Origin: Advenella mimigardefordensis DPN7
Lineage (GTDB): Bacteria > Pseudomonadota > Gammaproteobacteria > Burkholderiales > Burkholderiaceae_B
DNA length: 64,000 nucleotides
Direction: 5' to 3'
NCBI RefSeq assembly: GCF_000521505.1
Contig: NZ_CP003915.1
Location: 2,046,001-2,110,000, forward strand
Below the pieces are notes generated by a model. It saw only the letters and a list, made by a program, of their open reading frames with translations, searched no databases and was not told where the DNA came from. This document shows, piece after piece, positions 27,316-35,941 of the stretch. A program made the position numbers and the translations under genes. The stretch's first letter is position 1, and every line of letters starts with the position of its first letter.

Positions 27316-29337
27316 ATGAGCGAAGCCGGATTTATCGAATTTGCAGACAGCCCGTTTCAGCTATACCAGCCCTATCCGCCAGCCGGCGATCAGCCCGCCG
27401 CGATTGAAGCCTTAACGCAAGGCGTTGATGATGGTTTGATGTATCAGACGCTACTTGGCGTTACAGGATCGGGCAAAACCTACACCATGGCCAACGTGAT
27501 CGCACGCCTGGGGCGCCCGGCGCTGGTGCTGGCCCCCAACAAAACACTGGCCGCTCAGCTGTATTCAGAGTTTCGGGAATTTTTTCCGCGCAATGCCGTG
27601 GAATACTTCGTGTCTTACTACGATTACTATCAGCCCGAGGCCTATGTGCCCACGCGTGATCTGTTCATTGAAAAAGATTCGTCCATTAATGAACATATAG
27701 AACAGATGCGTCTGTCGGCAACCAAAAGCCTGCTGGAACGGCGCGATACCATTATTGTGGGTACGGTTTCCTGTATTTACGGTATTGGTAATCCCGGAGA
27801 TTACCACGCTATGGTGCTTGTGCTTCGCACGGGTGATCACACGCCGCGTCAGGAAATCCTGGCGCGCCTGGTGTCTATGCAGTATGAGCGCAATGATGTT
27901 GATTTCTCGCGGGGTACCTTCCGGGTGCGTGGCGAAGTGATTGATATCTTCCCGGCCGAGAGTGCCGAACTGGCGGTCAGGCTAAGCCTGTTTGATGACG
28001 AGCTGGAGAGTATTGACCTGTTCGATCCGCTAACCGGCAAAATCCGCCAGCGCGTCCCCCGGTTCACCGTCTATCCGAGTTCGCATTATGTGACGCCGCG
28101 CGATACGGTGTTGCGGGCGATTGAAACCATCAAGGAAGAGCTGCGCGATCGCACCAAATTTTTTGTAGATAATAATCAACTGGTTGAGGCGCAGCGCATC
28201 GAACAACGCACCCGGTTTGATATTGAAATGCTCCAGGAGCTGGGTTTTTGCAAGGGAATCGAGAACTATTCCCGCCATCTGTCCGGCGCGGCACCGGGCG
28301 AGCCACCGCCAACGCTTATCGATTATCTGCCGCAGGATGCCCTTATGTTCTTTGATGAGAGTCACTGGATGATGGGCCAGTTGCGCGCCATGTATCGCGG
28401 TGACCGGTCCCGCAAGGAAACGCTGGTGCAGTTTGGTTTTCGTCTGCCGTCTGCGATGGACAACCGGCCACTGAAGATGGAAGAGTTCGAGCAGCGAGTC
28501 CGGCAGAGCATTTTTGTGTCGGCCACGCCTTCAGACTATGAAAATGAGCATTCCGACAACGTGGTGCGCCAGGTGGTACGACCTACCGGCCTGGTTGACC
28601 CCATGGTTGAGGTACGGCCGGCGCTCACTCAGGTGGACGACCTGCTGGGTGAGGCCAAGTTGCGTATCGCCATTGGCGAGCGGGTGCTGGTTACCACGCT
28701 GACCAAGCGCATGGCAGAGGATCTGACCGATTATCTGACCGAAAGCGGCCTGAAAGTACGCTATCTGCATTCGGATATTGATACGGTCGAGCGGGTGGAA
28801 ATTATCCGCGACTTGCGCCTGGGGCAATTCGACATTCTGGTGGGCATCAATCTGCTGCGTGAGGGTCTGGATATTCCCGAGGTCTCTTTGGTGGCGATTC
28901 TGGATGCAGATAAGGAAGGTTTTCTGCGTTCCGAACGCAGTCTGATCCAGACGATTGGCCGCGCGGCCCGAAATCTGAATGGTAAAGCCATTCTGTATGC
29001 GGATCGTATTACCGACTCCATGCATCGCGCCATGGAAGAGACCGAAAAGCGCCGTAATCTGCAGATGGCGTTTAATGCCGAGCACGGGATTGTGCCGCAG
29101 GGCGTGCGCAAGTCGGTCCGCGAAATGATTGATGGCGTTATTCAGGATGCACCCGAGGCAAGCACTGCCGAAGAGATCCGTCTTGAATCGCTGCTGGTGG
29201 ATGAAAAGGCGCTAGCCAAAGAGATTCGCCGGCTGGAAAAGCAGATGCAGGATCATGCCCGCAATCTGGAATTCGAACAAGCCGCAGCGGCCCGCGATCA
29301 ATTGACTCGACTCAAGGAAAGGGTGCTCTTGCGCTGA
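27316..29337 (+). CDS. uvrB: Excinuclease ABC subunit B
   Basis: Damage-loading helicase-like subunit of nucleotide excision repair, 673 residues. Walker A GVTGSGKT (48-55), the beta-hairpin with [12 protein letters not shown], the DESH box in [11 protein letters not shown], motif V/VI with [23 protein letters not shown] and QTIGRAARN, and the C-terminal UVR motif ([15 protein letters not shown]). In the DESH box the Trp-Met after His is a small variant. No CTG-N10-CAG box is seen upstream, so unlike in E. coli it may not be LexA-controlled here. Confidence 0.97.
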   Translation: MSEAGFIEFADSPFQLYQPYPPAGDQPAAIEALTQGVDDGLMYQTLLGVTGSGKTYTMANVIARLGRPALVLAPNKTLAAQLYSEFREFFPRNAVEYFVSYYDYYQPEAYVPTRDLFIEKDSSINEHIEQMRLSATKSLLERRDTIIVGTVSCIYGIGNPGDYHAMVLVLRTGDHTPRQEILARLVSMQYERNDVDFSRGTFRVRGEVIDIFPAESAELAVRLSLFDDELESIDLFDPLTGKIRQRVPRFTVYPSSHYVTPRDTVLRAIETIKEELRDRTKFFVDNNQLVEAQRIEQRTRFDIEMLQELGFCKGIENYSRHLSGAAPGEPPPTLIDYLPQDALMFFDESHWMMGQLRAMYRGDRSRKETLVQFGFRLPSAMDNRPLKMEEFEQRVRQSIFVSATPSDYENEHSDNVVRQVVRPTGLVDPMVEVRPALTQVDDLLGEAKLRIAIGERVLVTTLTKRMAEDLTDYLTESGLKVRYLHSDIDTVERVEIIRDLRLGQFDILVGINLLREGLDIPEVSLVAILDADKEGFLRSERSLIQTIGRAARNLNGKAILYADRITDSMHRAMEETEKRRNLQMAFNAEHGIVPQGVRKSVREMIDGVIQDAPEASTAEEIRLESLLVDEKALAKEIRRLEKQMQDHARNLEFEQAAAARDQLTRLKERVLLR

Positions 29338-29360
29338 TGTGGCCCGCCCGGGGCGGGTGC

Positions 29361-29390
29361 TCAGGTACCCTCAGGCACCCTCAGGCACCT
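29361..29390 (+). repeat. Three tandem 10-bp repeats after uvrB
   Basis: TCAGGTACCC, TCAGGCACCC, TCAGGCACCT in direct tandem. It lies 23 bases after the uvrB stop, next to a GC-rich inverted repeat (CCCGCCCGGGGCGGG). Confidence 0.85.
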
Positions 29391-29502
29391 TTAGTCGGGA
29401 ATGACCATTCAATAATTCATTACGGCGAGTCTGCGGTTTAAGCTGCTTATAAATCAGGTTATGATACAGTCCGTTTTTCAATAAAGTTCGATCTGACAAA
29501 AA

Positions 29503-30012
29503 ATGCGTGTGAACTCTTTCAGTAAACAATTCATTGCGCTCATTGCCCTGGTAACGGTGCTGAGCGTCATTATTGTCGGATATATCGAGCGGCAGGTCGT
29601 CGAGACCGTAGAGCAGCCGGTTCCCGCCAAGGAAGAGGCCGAACAAAAACACAATGAAGCGCTCATTAATTCGCTTACGAATATGACGCAGAGCGTTCGT
29701 TTTCCCACGAACGAGCATGCCATGATGTACACCGGCTATATTCTCGGGGCAGGGTATTCTTCCTATCAGTTTCGTGCGTTCAAGGACCAGAAACTGAAAG
29801 TCAATTTGAAGGGAGACGCATCCATCGATTTGGCGCTCTTCGGCCAGGAGGCCTATTCGTTACAGCGCGATACCGAATATGTGATTCCGGCTGAAGGCTT
29901 GTACGAACTGCGGGTTCTGTTCAAGACGGATATGGAGTCGCGCCAGGAACAGGCGGCCATTGCCCATAAGGCGACGCCAGTTCCGTATACCATTACCATT
30001 AATCTGGAGTAA
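29503..30012 (+). CDS. Exported or membrane-anchored beta-domain protein, lysozyme-inhibitor-like
   Basis: Protein of 169 residues with an N-terminal membrane helix (about 9-26), a charged linker with AKEEAEQKHNEAL, then a beta-sandwich domain. The domain carries YILGAGYSSYQFRAFKDQKL, VNLKGDASIDLALF, IPAEGLYELRVLF and a final PYTITINLE strand. This arrangement recalls the PliG-type lysozyme inhibitors and PPC-like domains, with the motif order of a Y-x-F-R-A strand, a low-complexity turn and a G-x-Y-x-(L/I)-R-V strand. That is a resemblance only. It is followed by a terminator, so it stands as a single gene. Confidence 0.7.
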   Translation: MRVNSFSKQFIALIALVTVLSVIIVGYIERQVVETVEQPVPAKEEAEQKHNEALINSLTNMTQSVRFPTNEHAMMYTGYILGAGYSSYQFRAFKDQKLKVNLKGDASIDLALFGQEAYSLQRDTEYVIPAEGLYELRVLFKTDMESRQEQAAIAHKATPVPYTITINLE

Positions 30013-30016
30013 GGGC

Positions 30017-30041
30017 GGGGCGGCGCTGCCGGCCCCTTTTT
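30017..30041 (+). terminator. Rho-independent terminator
   Basis: GGGGC (30017-30021) pairs with GCCCC (30032-30036), with GGC/GCC inside, followed by TTTTT. It ends the 29503-30012 gene and sits 20 bases before the convergent rdgC end. Confidence 0.72.
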
Positions 30042-30061
30042 AAACAGCTGCTTTTCTGCTT

Positions 30062-30967
30062 TTATTTGGCAGTCTGTTTTTCACCACCCAGTGCTTCAAC
30101 CAGCGCACCCAGCAATCCTGCCAGTTCGGCAGTCATCAGCGTCATATCTGCATCAAAGCGTTCTTCTTCGTCCATGGCCGACATATCCTGATTTTCCTTC
30201 AGGATGTCCAGCGGAGCGATACGTTTGATGATGAGGTTGTCGCTCAAGACAAATGAAATACGATCTGACCAGGTAAGCGCCAGCTTGGTACATTGCTTGC
30301 CCGACTGGATATGCTTCTGTACGTCTTCCTTTTCAGGGCTTTGGCGAACGTAACGAATGGTCGCCTTGTTTTCTGCAGAAGATTGCAATTCCGTATCCTG
30401 ATCGATTGAGAACATCGCGGGCGCTTCGTCGGCAAGAAGCCATTCGGTCATGGCAGCAGCGGGGGATTGTTCGGTGTACAGGCTTTTAAGCGGCAGTGGA
30501 TCAATCACTTTGGCCAGGGCACCAATCACTTCGTCTGCTTTGGTTGCCGAGGCGGCGTCAATTACCAGCCAGTGGTTCTGGGTATCAATCCATACCTTGG
30601 TGTCGCGGAATATGCTGAACGCTTTGGGCAGCAGGGTGTCGGTGACTTCTTCCTTGATTTCCCGCATTTGCTTGCGGCCGGGCTTGTAGCCCTGCTGCTC
30701 TTCGATTTCCTGTGCGCGGGCGCGGGTAAACTGATTGATGACCGTGGCGGGCAGCAGTTTTTTTTCAATGCGTAGCGATAACAGGTACTGGCCGCTAAGC
30801 GCGTGGGCAAGCATCCCGTCTTCCCGGGCAGGCACCCACCCCATGCTGTTCATATCCGATTTATTGCCAGGAACGAAAGCGGCTTTTGCCAGCTTGTCTT
30901 CAAGCTCTTCCTGCGTGGGTTTCCAGTCGGCAGCCAGCCGGTAAACGCTCAGATTCTTAAACCACAT
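30062..30967 (-). CDS. rdgC: Recombination-associated protein RdgC
   Basis: Ring-shaped nucleoid-associated DNA-binding protein that limits RecA activity; 301 residues. The N-terminus [15 protein letters not shown] and the segments [39 protein letters not shown] and [18 protein letters not shown] are characteristic. It is read away from recA with 738 bases between them, in a region rich in regulatory signals. A strong minus-strand terminator lies 131 bases upstream of its start, so its promoter must be between 30968 and about 31098. Confidence 0.96.
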   Translation of the reverse strand: MWFKNLSVYRLAADWKPTQEELEDKLAKAAFVPGNKSDMNSMGWVPAREDGMLAHALSGQYLLSLRIEKKLLPATVINQFTRARAQEIEEQQGYKPGRKQMREIKEEVTDTLLPKAFSIFRDTKVWIDTQNHWLVIDAASATKADEVIGALAKVIDPLPLKSLYTEQSPAAAMTEWLLADEAPAMFSIDQDTELQSSAENKATIRYVRQSPEKEDVQKHIQSGKQCTKLALTWSDRISFVLSDNLIIKRIAPLDILKENQDMSAMDEEERFDADMTLMTAELAGLLGALVEALGGEKQTAK

Positions 30968-31097
30968 ACTTTTACGCCAAAAGCGTTTATTGTACCGGCT
31001 ATCGTCATCGCAAATGAGTCGGGCGACGCTTTGTCGCCGAAAACGTTGTCCTGTTCAGTCCGATGGATCGGGTGCTGGAGCGCGGAATGCACAAGCC

Positions 31098-31123
31098 AAA
31101 AAAAACCTGCCCGGGGGCAGGTT
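31098..31123 (-). terminator. Rho-independent terminator reading leftward
   Basis: AACCTGCC (31104-31111) and GGCAGGTT (31116-31123) form a perfect 8-bp stem with a 4-base loop. On the minus strand it is followed by eight T (A run at 31098-31105). It is a strong terminator for a leftward transcript starting right of 31123, where no protein gene is evident. Confidence 0.85.
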
Positions 31124-31305
31124 AATACGGGTTTCAGCGCTATATAAAACTTACGGGGTATAGCGCTGACAATGCTGACGAAACTTCAAAAGGGGATTGA
31201 AACTTGTCGTCTCGCCATCATTACAACGCAAATATAATGCGGAAGCTCTGACAATGTCCTGAATTGAATTGGTATAGAACGAACAGTACATAAAAAAGTA
31301 CAGAT
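31106..31305 (-). ncRNA. Candidate leftward RNA ending upstream of rdgC
   Basis: A minus-strand TATAAT (31317-31312) adjoins the LexA box. A transcript from there would run about 190 bases, fold an 11-bp hairpin (31134-31169: TCAGCGCTATA/TATAGCGCTGA) and end at the T8 terminator. A 60-codon frame in this stretch does not look protein-like. -35 elements are poor, so this is a suggestion based mainly on the terminator and hairpin. Confidence 0.38.
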
Positions 31306-31311
31306 AATGGT

Positions 31312-31339
31312 ATTATACTGGCTAAATATACAGTATAAT
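31312..31339. promoter_or_regulatory. LexA box within a 28-bp palindrome
   Basis: ATTATACTG-N10-CAGTATAAT. The core CTG-N10-CAG at 31318-31333 (CTGGCTAAATATACAG) fits the SOS box. The outer bases give a TATAAT on each strand, so bound LexA would cover -10 elements facing both recA and the rdgC side. It lies 373 bases upstream of the recA ATG. Confidence 0.75.
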
Positions 31340-31376
31340 TTAATGCGATAATATTCGGTATATCGCAATAGATAGT

Positions 31377-31494
31377 GAACAGCTATATTGAGCAGCAGTT
31401 TTGAACAGCAGTATTGAACAGCTATATTTTAGATAGCCAACAGCTTTTTTTAGACGGCGAACAGTTATGTTTTATATAGATAGCGAACAGCTAT
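31377..31494 (+). repeat. Seven-copy GAACAGCTAT-type repeat array in the recA leader
   Basis: Copies start at 31377, 31390, 31403, 31416, 31438, 31459 and 31485 (GAACAGCTAT, GAGCAGCAGT, GAACAGCAGT, GAACAGCTAT, CAACAGCTTT, GAACAGTTAT, GAACAGCTAT). The first four are exactly 13 bases apart; the last three sit in longer units of 21-26 bases that also share TAGA(T/C)(A/G)GC. Confidence 0.85.
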
Positions 31495-31705
31495 AGTTTA
31501 TAAAACGGTTTATAAAACGGTTTATTTATCGGGTGAATAAGAGCGGCAGGGCCTGTGCAGAAATACGGCGCTAGGCACTAATGTGGCAGTTAAGTCGTAC
31601 TTATATGGCACTTATCGCCCCTTTCGGTATTCACGTCTTTATTCATAAGCAGTTTATCTATATATTGCGATATCCGGTTTCTCTATTCAGTCACAAGGAC
31701 CCTCC

Positions 31706-32785
31706 ATGGACGACAAGCAATCCAAAGCCGCACGCGCCGACCGCGCCAAGGCACTCAGCGCAGCACTCTCTCAAATCGAAAAGCAGTTTGGTAAAGGCTC
31801 CGTTATGCGCTACGGCGATAACGAAGTGTCGCACGACATCCAGGTGGTTTCTACTGGTTCTCTCGGGCTCGATATTGCGCTGGGTGTAGGTGGATTGCCA
31901 CGTGGTCGTGTTGTGGAAATCTACGGCCCCGAATCATCCGGTAAAACCACACTTACCCTTCAGGTTATTGCCGAAATGCAGAAAATCGGCGGCACTTGCG
32001 CGTTTATCGATGCCGAGCATGCGCTCGATGTGCAGTATGCGTCCAAACTGGGCGTTAATCTGTCCGATTTGCTTATTTCCCAGCCGGATACCGGTGAGCA
32101 GGCATTGGAAATTACCGATGCGCTGGTGCGCTCCGGGTCTGTCGACCTGATCGTGGTCGACTCGGTAGCGGCGCTGGTGCCCCGTGCGGAAATCGAAGGC
32201 GATATGGGCGACAGCCTGCCCGGCTTGCAGGCGCGTCTTATGAGTCAGGCCTTGCGTAAGCTCACGGCTTCCATCAAGCGTACCAATTGCATGGTTATCT
32301 TCATTAACCAGATCCGAATGAAAATCGGCGTCATGTTCGGTAGCCCTGAAACCACAACAGGCGGTAATGCACTTAAATTCTACGCTTCAGTTCGCCTGGA
32401 TATCCGTCGTATCGGCTCTATCAAAAAGGGCGACGAGGTTGTGGGTAACGAAACGCGTGTCAAAGTGGTCAAAAACAAGGTCGCGCCACCGTTCAAGCAG
32501 GCAGAGTTCGACATCATGTATGGCGCTGGCATTTCTCGCGAAGGCGAAATTATCGATTTGGGTGTGCAGGCTGGTGTGGTCGATAAGGCGGGTGCCTGGT
32601 ACAGCTACAGCGGTACGCGCATTGGTCAGGGTAAAGACAATGTTCGCGAGTACCTGAAAGAGAACAAGGAAACGGCTGTGGAAATTGAAAACCGGGTTCG
32701 TGAGAATATGGGTATTATCGCCCGGGCTCAGGAATTTACGGCAGATCCCGAAGATATTGCTCAGGCTACGGAAGCGGATGAGTGA
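31706..32785 (+). CDS. recA: Recombinase RecA
   Basis: Strand-exchange protein and co-protease for LexA; 359 residues. Walker [10 protein letters not shown] (74-82), Walker B-like [22 protein letters not shown], loop L2 region with [22 protein letters not shown], and an acidic C-terminus ([13 protein letters not shown]). The ATG follows CAAGGACCCTCC, giving a modest ribosome site. The recX start lies within its last codons (ATGAGTGA), so the two are translationally coupled. Regulation by LexA is expected from the box far upstream. Confidence 0.98.
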   Translation: MDDKQSKAARADRAKALSAALSQIEKQFGKGSVMRYGDNEVSHDIQVVSTGSLGLDIALGVGGLPRGRVVEIYGPESSGKTTLTLQVIAEMQKIGGTCAFIDAEHALDVQYASKLGVNLSDLLISQPDTGEQALEITDALVRSGSVDLIVVDSVAALVPRAEIEGDMGDSLPGLQARLMSQALRKLTASIKRTNCMVIFINQIRMKIGVMFGSPETTTGGNALKFYASVRLDIRRIGSIKKGDEVVGNETRVKVVKNKVAPPFKQAEFDIMYGAGISREGEIIDLGVQAGVVDKAGAWYSYSGTRIGQGKDNVREYLKENKETAVEIENRVRENMGIIARAQEFTADPEDIAQATEADE

Positions 32786-33257
32786 TTTTTCCCAAGGGCA
32801 GGGCAGGCGCGGCCAGGGCCGTAGTCTGCTGGCCCGTGGCATTTCATATCTGTCCAGGCGCGAGCATTCGGAATACGAACTCAGAAAGAAACTCGCTCCG
32901 CATGCAGAAAGCCCGGAAGAGCTCGATGAGGTAATGCGTCGTCTGAAGAAAGAAAACTGGCAATCCGACAGTCGTTTTCTACAGGCGACGGCCAATGTTG
33001 CTGCACATAAATGGGGAGCAATGCGCATTGCCGCGAAATTACGGCAGCATCATCTTTCTGAAAGCGATGTGAATGCAACGCTGCAGAACCTGCAGCTTTC
33101 GGAATACGAACGCGCCAAAGCTGTCTGGGAAAAAAAATTCAAGGGGGTGGCGTATGCGTCCCCTCAGGAATATGCCAAACAAATGCGCTTTTTGCTCAGC
33201 CGCGGTTTCTCCCCGGATGTTGTCAGAAAGATCATCCGCGATCCGTCCGATGACTAG
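32778..33257 (+). CDS. recX: RecA regulator RecX
   Basis: Inhibitor of RecA filament growth and ATPase; 159 residues of helical three-helix repeats. The start is the ATG at 32778 ([16 protein letters not shown]) that overlaps the recA stop by 8 bases; longer in-frame starts lie deep in recA. Family features: [23 protein letters not shown], the [18 protein letters not shown] segment and [17 protein letters not shown] at the C-terminus. The recA-recX order with overlap is classical. Confidence 0.93.
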   Translation: MSDFSQGQGRRGQGRSLLARGISYLSRREHSEYELRKKLAPHAESPEELDEVMRRLKKENWQSDSRFLQATANVAAHKWGAMRIAAKLRQHHLSESDVNATLQNLQLSEYERAKAVWEKKFKGVAYASPQEYAKQMRFLLSRGFSPDVVRKIIRDPSDD

Positions 33258-33391
33258 TTCGAACAAATATTGCAATCACATCCTGGTTATCATCTAAAGA
33301 CAATGGCAGCATGCCTGCTGGAAGGGCGCGGCGAACTGTTCGAGCAACGTCGTATGGCGTTGCCTGTTTCTATTCTGTTGCGTACTGCTTT
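33258..33391. other. Convergent gap recX/cfa with a weak hairpin
   Basis: GCAACG (33344-33349) and CGTTGC (33358-33363) can form a 6-bp stem, with a moderately T-rich downstream flank on the plus strand. No gene is supported. Confidence 0.35.
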
Positions 33392-34525
33392 CTAGAGCTT
33401 GGGTCGACGATAAGTACCCGGCACGCCGTTGGGTGACAATACAAATTGCCAAAGCTGATTGTCTCGTGCCCGGAATGAGCCTGCGCAAATGAGTAAGTAG
33501 TATCTCCACATGCGATAGAAGCGCTCGGAATATTGCGATGCGTGCTTGTCCCAATGTTTTTCAAAATTGGCATGCCACGCCATGAGCGTTTTATCGTAGT
33601 CGGCGCCAAAGTTGTGCAGGTCTTCGATCAGAAACAATCCTTCGGTATGGTCAGCAACCTGGCCAATGACCGGAATTTCGCCATTCGGAAAAATATATTT
33701 GTGAATCCATGGGTCGGGATCGTGATCGCGAACCTTGCCGCCAATCGTGTGCATGAGGAATAGCCCATCGTCTTTCAGATTTTTGCGTGCCGCTTCAAAG
33801 TAGGTGCGGTAATTCTTGCGACCTACGTGCTCGAACATACCCAGGCTGACAATGCGATCATATTGTCCTGTCAGATCACGATAGTCCTGCAATACAAACT
33901 GCACAGGCAGGCCTTCGCACAGCTTTTGCCCGTATTCGGCCTGTTCTTTGGAAATCGTGATGCCGGTGCACTGAACGCCATAACGCTCGGCGGCAAAGCG
34001 CATAAAACTACCCCAGCCACATCCGATATCTAGAACGGTCATACCTGGCTTGAGTCCCATTTTCTGGCATACCAGATCGAGCTTGGCTTCCTGCGCCTCA
34101 TCCAGTGTGCTGGCGTTATCCCAGTAGCCACATGTGTAGGTCATGCGCGCATCCAGCATATCCCGGAAAAACTCATTGCCCAGATCATAGTGTTTTTCAC
34201 CAACCTCCCAGGCTTTGGCGCGGCTCTGGTTGTTTACAAAACGGGCACGTAGCACATGCCAGAGGGTGGATGCGGTTTTGACTTCGTCATCAATCCGGTG
34301 TCTGAGCAGGCGGGCGATCATTTCATCTATCTGGTCGCATTCCCATTGACCGTCCATATAACTTTCGCCAAGCCCCAGGCTTCCCTGGGCAAGAATGCGG
34401 TCCGCTGCCTTGATATCCTTAAAGCGAAGGTCCCAGGGTGCATCGCCGTTGATGGTGACACCCGCTGTTGCAGCAAGTTTGCTCAGATGATCCAAGGATG
34501 CTGAATGTTGACTGCCCACGGCCAT
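33392..34525 (-). CDS. cfa: Cyclopropane-fatty-acyl-phospholipid synthase
   Basis: SAM-dependent enzyme that makes cyclopropane rings in membrane phospholipids, usually on entry to stationary phase. 377 residues. The N-terminal lipid-binding part includes GLGESYMDGQWECDQ; the SAM motif is VLDIGCGWGSFM; then GITISKEQAEYGQ, SLGMFEHVGRKNY and the C-terminal SERFYRMWRYYLLICAGSFRAR, all as in Cfa. The N-terminus MAVGSQHSASLDHL resembles the short form. It is monocistronic; its upstream 190 bases are AT-rich and should hold the promoter. Confidence 0.95.
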   Translation of the reverse strand: MAVGSQHSASLDHLSKLAATAGVTINGDAPWDLRFKDIKAADRILAQGSLGLGESYMDGQWECDQIDEMIARLLRHRIDDEVKTASTLWHVLRARFVNNQSRAKAWEVGEKHYDLGNEFFRDMLDARMTYTCGYWDNASTLDEAQEAKLDLVCQKMGLKPGMTVLDIGCGWGSFMRFAAERYGVQCTGITISKEQAEYGQKLCEGLPVQFVLQDYRDLTGQYDRIVSLGMFEHVGRKNYRTYFEAARKNLKDDGLFLMHTIGGKVRDHDPDPWIHKYIFPNGEIPVIGQVADHTEGLFLIEDLHNFGADYDKTLMAWHANFEKHWDKHASQYSERFYRMWRYYLLICAGSFRARDNQLWQFVLSPNGVPGTYRRPKL

Positions 34526-34714
34526 TTCCCTCTGCTCCTGTCTTTTTGAGAGTTACACAGAAAGTATTGCAACACGCTGCAACATAGAAAAAATTGATGT
34601 TTTTGCGCATTGCAATATTTTTTCCCTAAAGGAAATATATCTCTTTGACGCTATGGTTTGCAACCCACAAGTACATTTGCGTATGCATTTAGCAACTATG
34701 TGCAGCCGGGCGCG

Positions 34715-35635
34715 TCAGGTGGCCATACGAATGCCTGCCAGATGCTTGAACGAGATTTCCCGGGCCAGCTCCAGAAAGGCCTGAATATACGGCGTCTCCC
34801 GGTCTTCACTGCGAATGGCTGCATACAGTGTGCACCAGATGCCGGGGGCTTCACCCAAGTGTACGATTTTGAGCCAGTCCTGAGCCTGATACTCGGTAAG
34901 CGCCCAGTTTGGCAAAGCGGCCACACCACGATTGCTATTGACCAGTTGAACAATCATCGGCGTCAGCTCCGATTTACGGATGGCGGCAGGTTCCACGCCG
35001 GCGGGATCCAGGAATGCCGTAAAAATATCCAGACGTTCTTCTTCTACCGGGTAGGTAATCAGGACCTGATTGCTCAAATCTGCCGGTTTGATAAAGCGCT
35101 TGCGAGCCAGTGGGTTGTCGGCAGCCACTGCCAGTACGAGTTCATATTTGAATAGGGGAACATACTCTACGGATTCATCCGGCACAGGGTCCGAGGTAAT
35201 GACCAGGTCCAGATCTCCACGCATCAGGGCGGGGATGGGGGCGAACGAAAAGGCAGCGGACAGATCCAGTGAAATGTCCTGCCACTGCAGGCGAAATGCA
35301 TCCAGGGTAGGCATCAGCCACTGGAAGCAGGAATGACATTCGATGGCCAGATACAGCCGGCCCGTGCTGCCAGATGCCAGTTTTTGCATCTCACGTTCGG
35401 CGCTGCGAATGCGCGGCAGGATGTCGTCGGCCAATGTCAGCAGGCGCAATGCGGCTGTGGTGAAACGGGCAGGGCGAGTACGACGATTCAGCAAATTAAG
35501 GTTCAGTCTGCCTTCCAGTTCGCGGATCTGGTGCGAGAGTGCAGATTGTGTCACTGACAGGCGTTCGGCGGCATCCTGCAGGTTTCCTGCTTCCCGGATT
35601 GCCGTGAGCGTTTCAAGATGTTTAATTTCTATCAT
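34715..35635 (-). CDS. metR: LysR-type activator MetR
   Basis: Homocysteine-responsive LysR-type regulator of methionine genes; 306 residues. The N-terminal helix-turn-helix reads GNLQDAAERLSVTQSALSHQIRELE, as in MetR. The effector domain has LAIECHSCFQWLMPTLDAF, a conserved MetR signature, and AAFSFAPIPALMRGDLDLVIT. Divergent to metE with TGAA-N5-TTCA boxes in the shared region. It probably activates metE and represses itself. Confidence 0.94.
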   Translation of the reverse strand: MIEIKHLETLTAIREAGNLQDAAERLSVTQSALSHQIRELEGRLNLNLLNRRTRPARFTTAALRLLTLADDILPRIRSAEREMQKLASGSTGRLYLAIECHSCFQWLMPTLDAFRLQWQDISLDLSAAFSFAPIPALMRGDLDLVITSDPVPDESVEYVPLFKYELVLAVAADNPLARKRFIKPADLSNQVLITYPVEEERLDIFTAFLDPAGVEPAAIRKSELTPMIVQLVNSNRGVAALPNWALTEYQAQDWLKIVHLGEAPGIWCTLYAAIRSEDRETPYIQAFLELAREISFKHLAGIRMAT

Positions 35636-35652
35636 GGTATTAGGTGCCTGCG

Positions 35653-35665
35653 TGAATTTTCTTCA
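35653..35665. promoter_or_regulatory. MetR box near metR
   Basis: TGAATTTTCTTCA, exactly TGAA-N5-TTCA, 18 bases upstream of the metR start. A position for autorepression. Confidence 0.75.
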
Positions 35666-35813
35666 TTTATGCCGGCATGCTATCAGGAAAGTGCCAGTCC
35701 GCTCTCTTTTGCATCGGACAGAACAGTTATAAGCATATCGGGTAGTGAAATAACGTTAAAAATCAGATAACTATAATAAAACATGAATTTTACTAATATT
35801 ATATCAATGAATT

Positions 35814-35826
35814 TGAGCTGACTTCA
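35814..35826. promoter_or_regulatory. MetR half-conserved box upstream of metE
   Basis: TGAGCTGACTTCA differs from TGAA-N5-TTCA at one base. It lies 116 bases before metE, a position suited to activation. Confidence 0.55.
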
Positions 35827-35941
35827 TCTTCCCGGCGCGGCACAATTTACCCACTTATTTAATCAACGCTTATGCGAGACCGCTTTCACTTTTAGTCCGA
35901 AATGACGGCGGTCAACTGGATATTATTAAGAGAGATTACAT

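Larger units (their letters stand above)
30968..31705. other. Long regulatory region between rdgC and recA
   Basis: 738 bases without a convincing protein gene. From left to right it holds a minus-strand terminator (31098-31123), a perfect 11-bp inverted repeat (31134-31144 with 31159-31169), a LexA box within a 28-bp palindrome (31312-31339), a tandem array of AACAGC-type repeats (31377-31494) and a double GTTTATAAAACG repeat (about 31497-31527). The stretch is much AT-richer than its surroundings. Confidence 0.75.
35636..35941. other. Shared metR-metE regulatory region
   Basis: 306 bases with no gene. AT-rich towards metE, with two MetR boxes listed separately. No S-adenosylmethionine riboswitch-like structure was recognised. 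A purine-rich AAGAGAG lies before the metE ATG. Confidence 0.6.

Noticed and set aside
31186-31368. 60-codon minus-strand frame between rdgC and recA
   Set aside because: Composition is unlike a protein, no ribosome site, and it crosses the LexA palindrome. The stretch is better explained as regulatory or RNA-coding.
31377-31527. CRISPR array in the recA leader
   Set aside because: The repeats are 10-13 bases with 0-16-base gaps, too short and irregular for CRISPR, and no cas genes are present.
31581-31889. Plus-strand frame overlapping the recA start
   Set aside because: Runs out of frame into recA; the recA start is certain.
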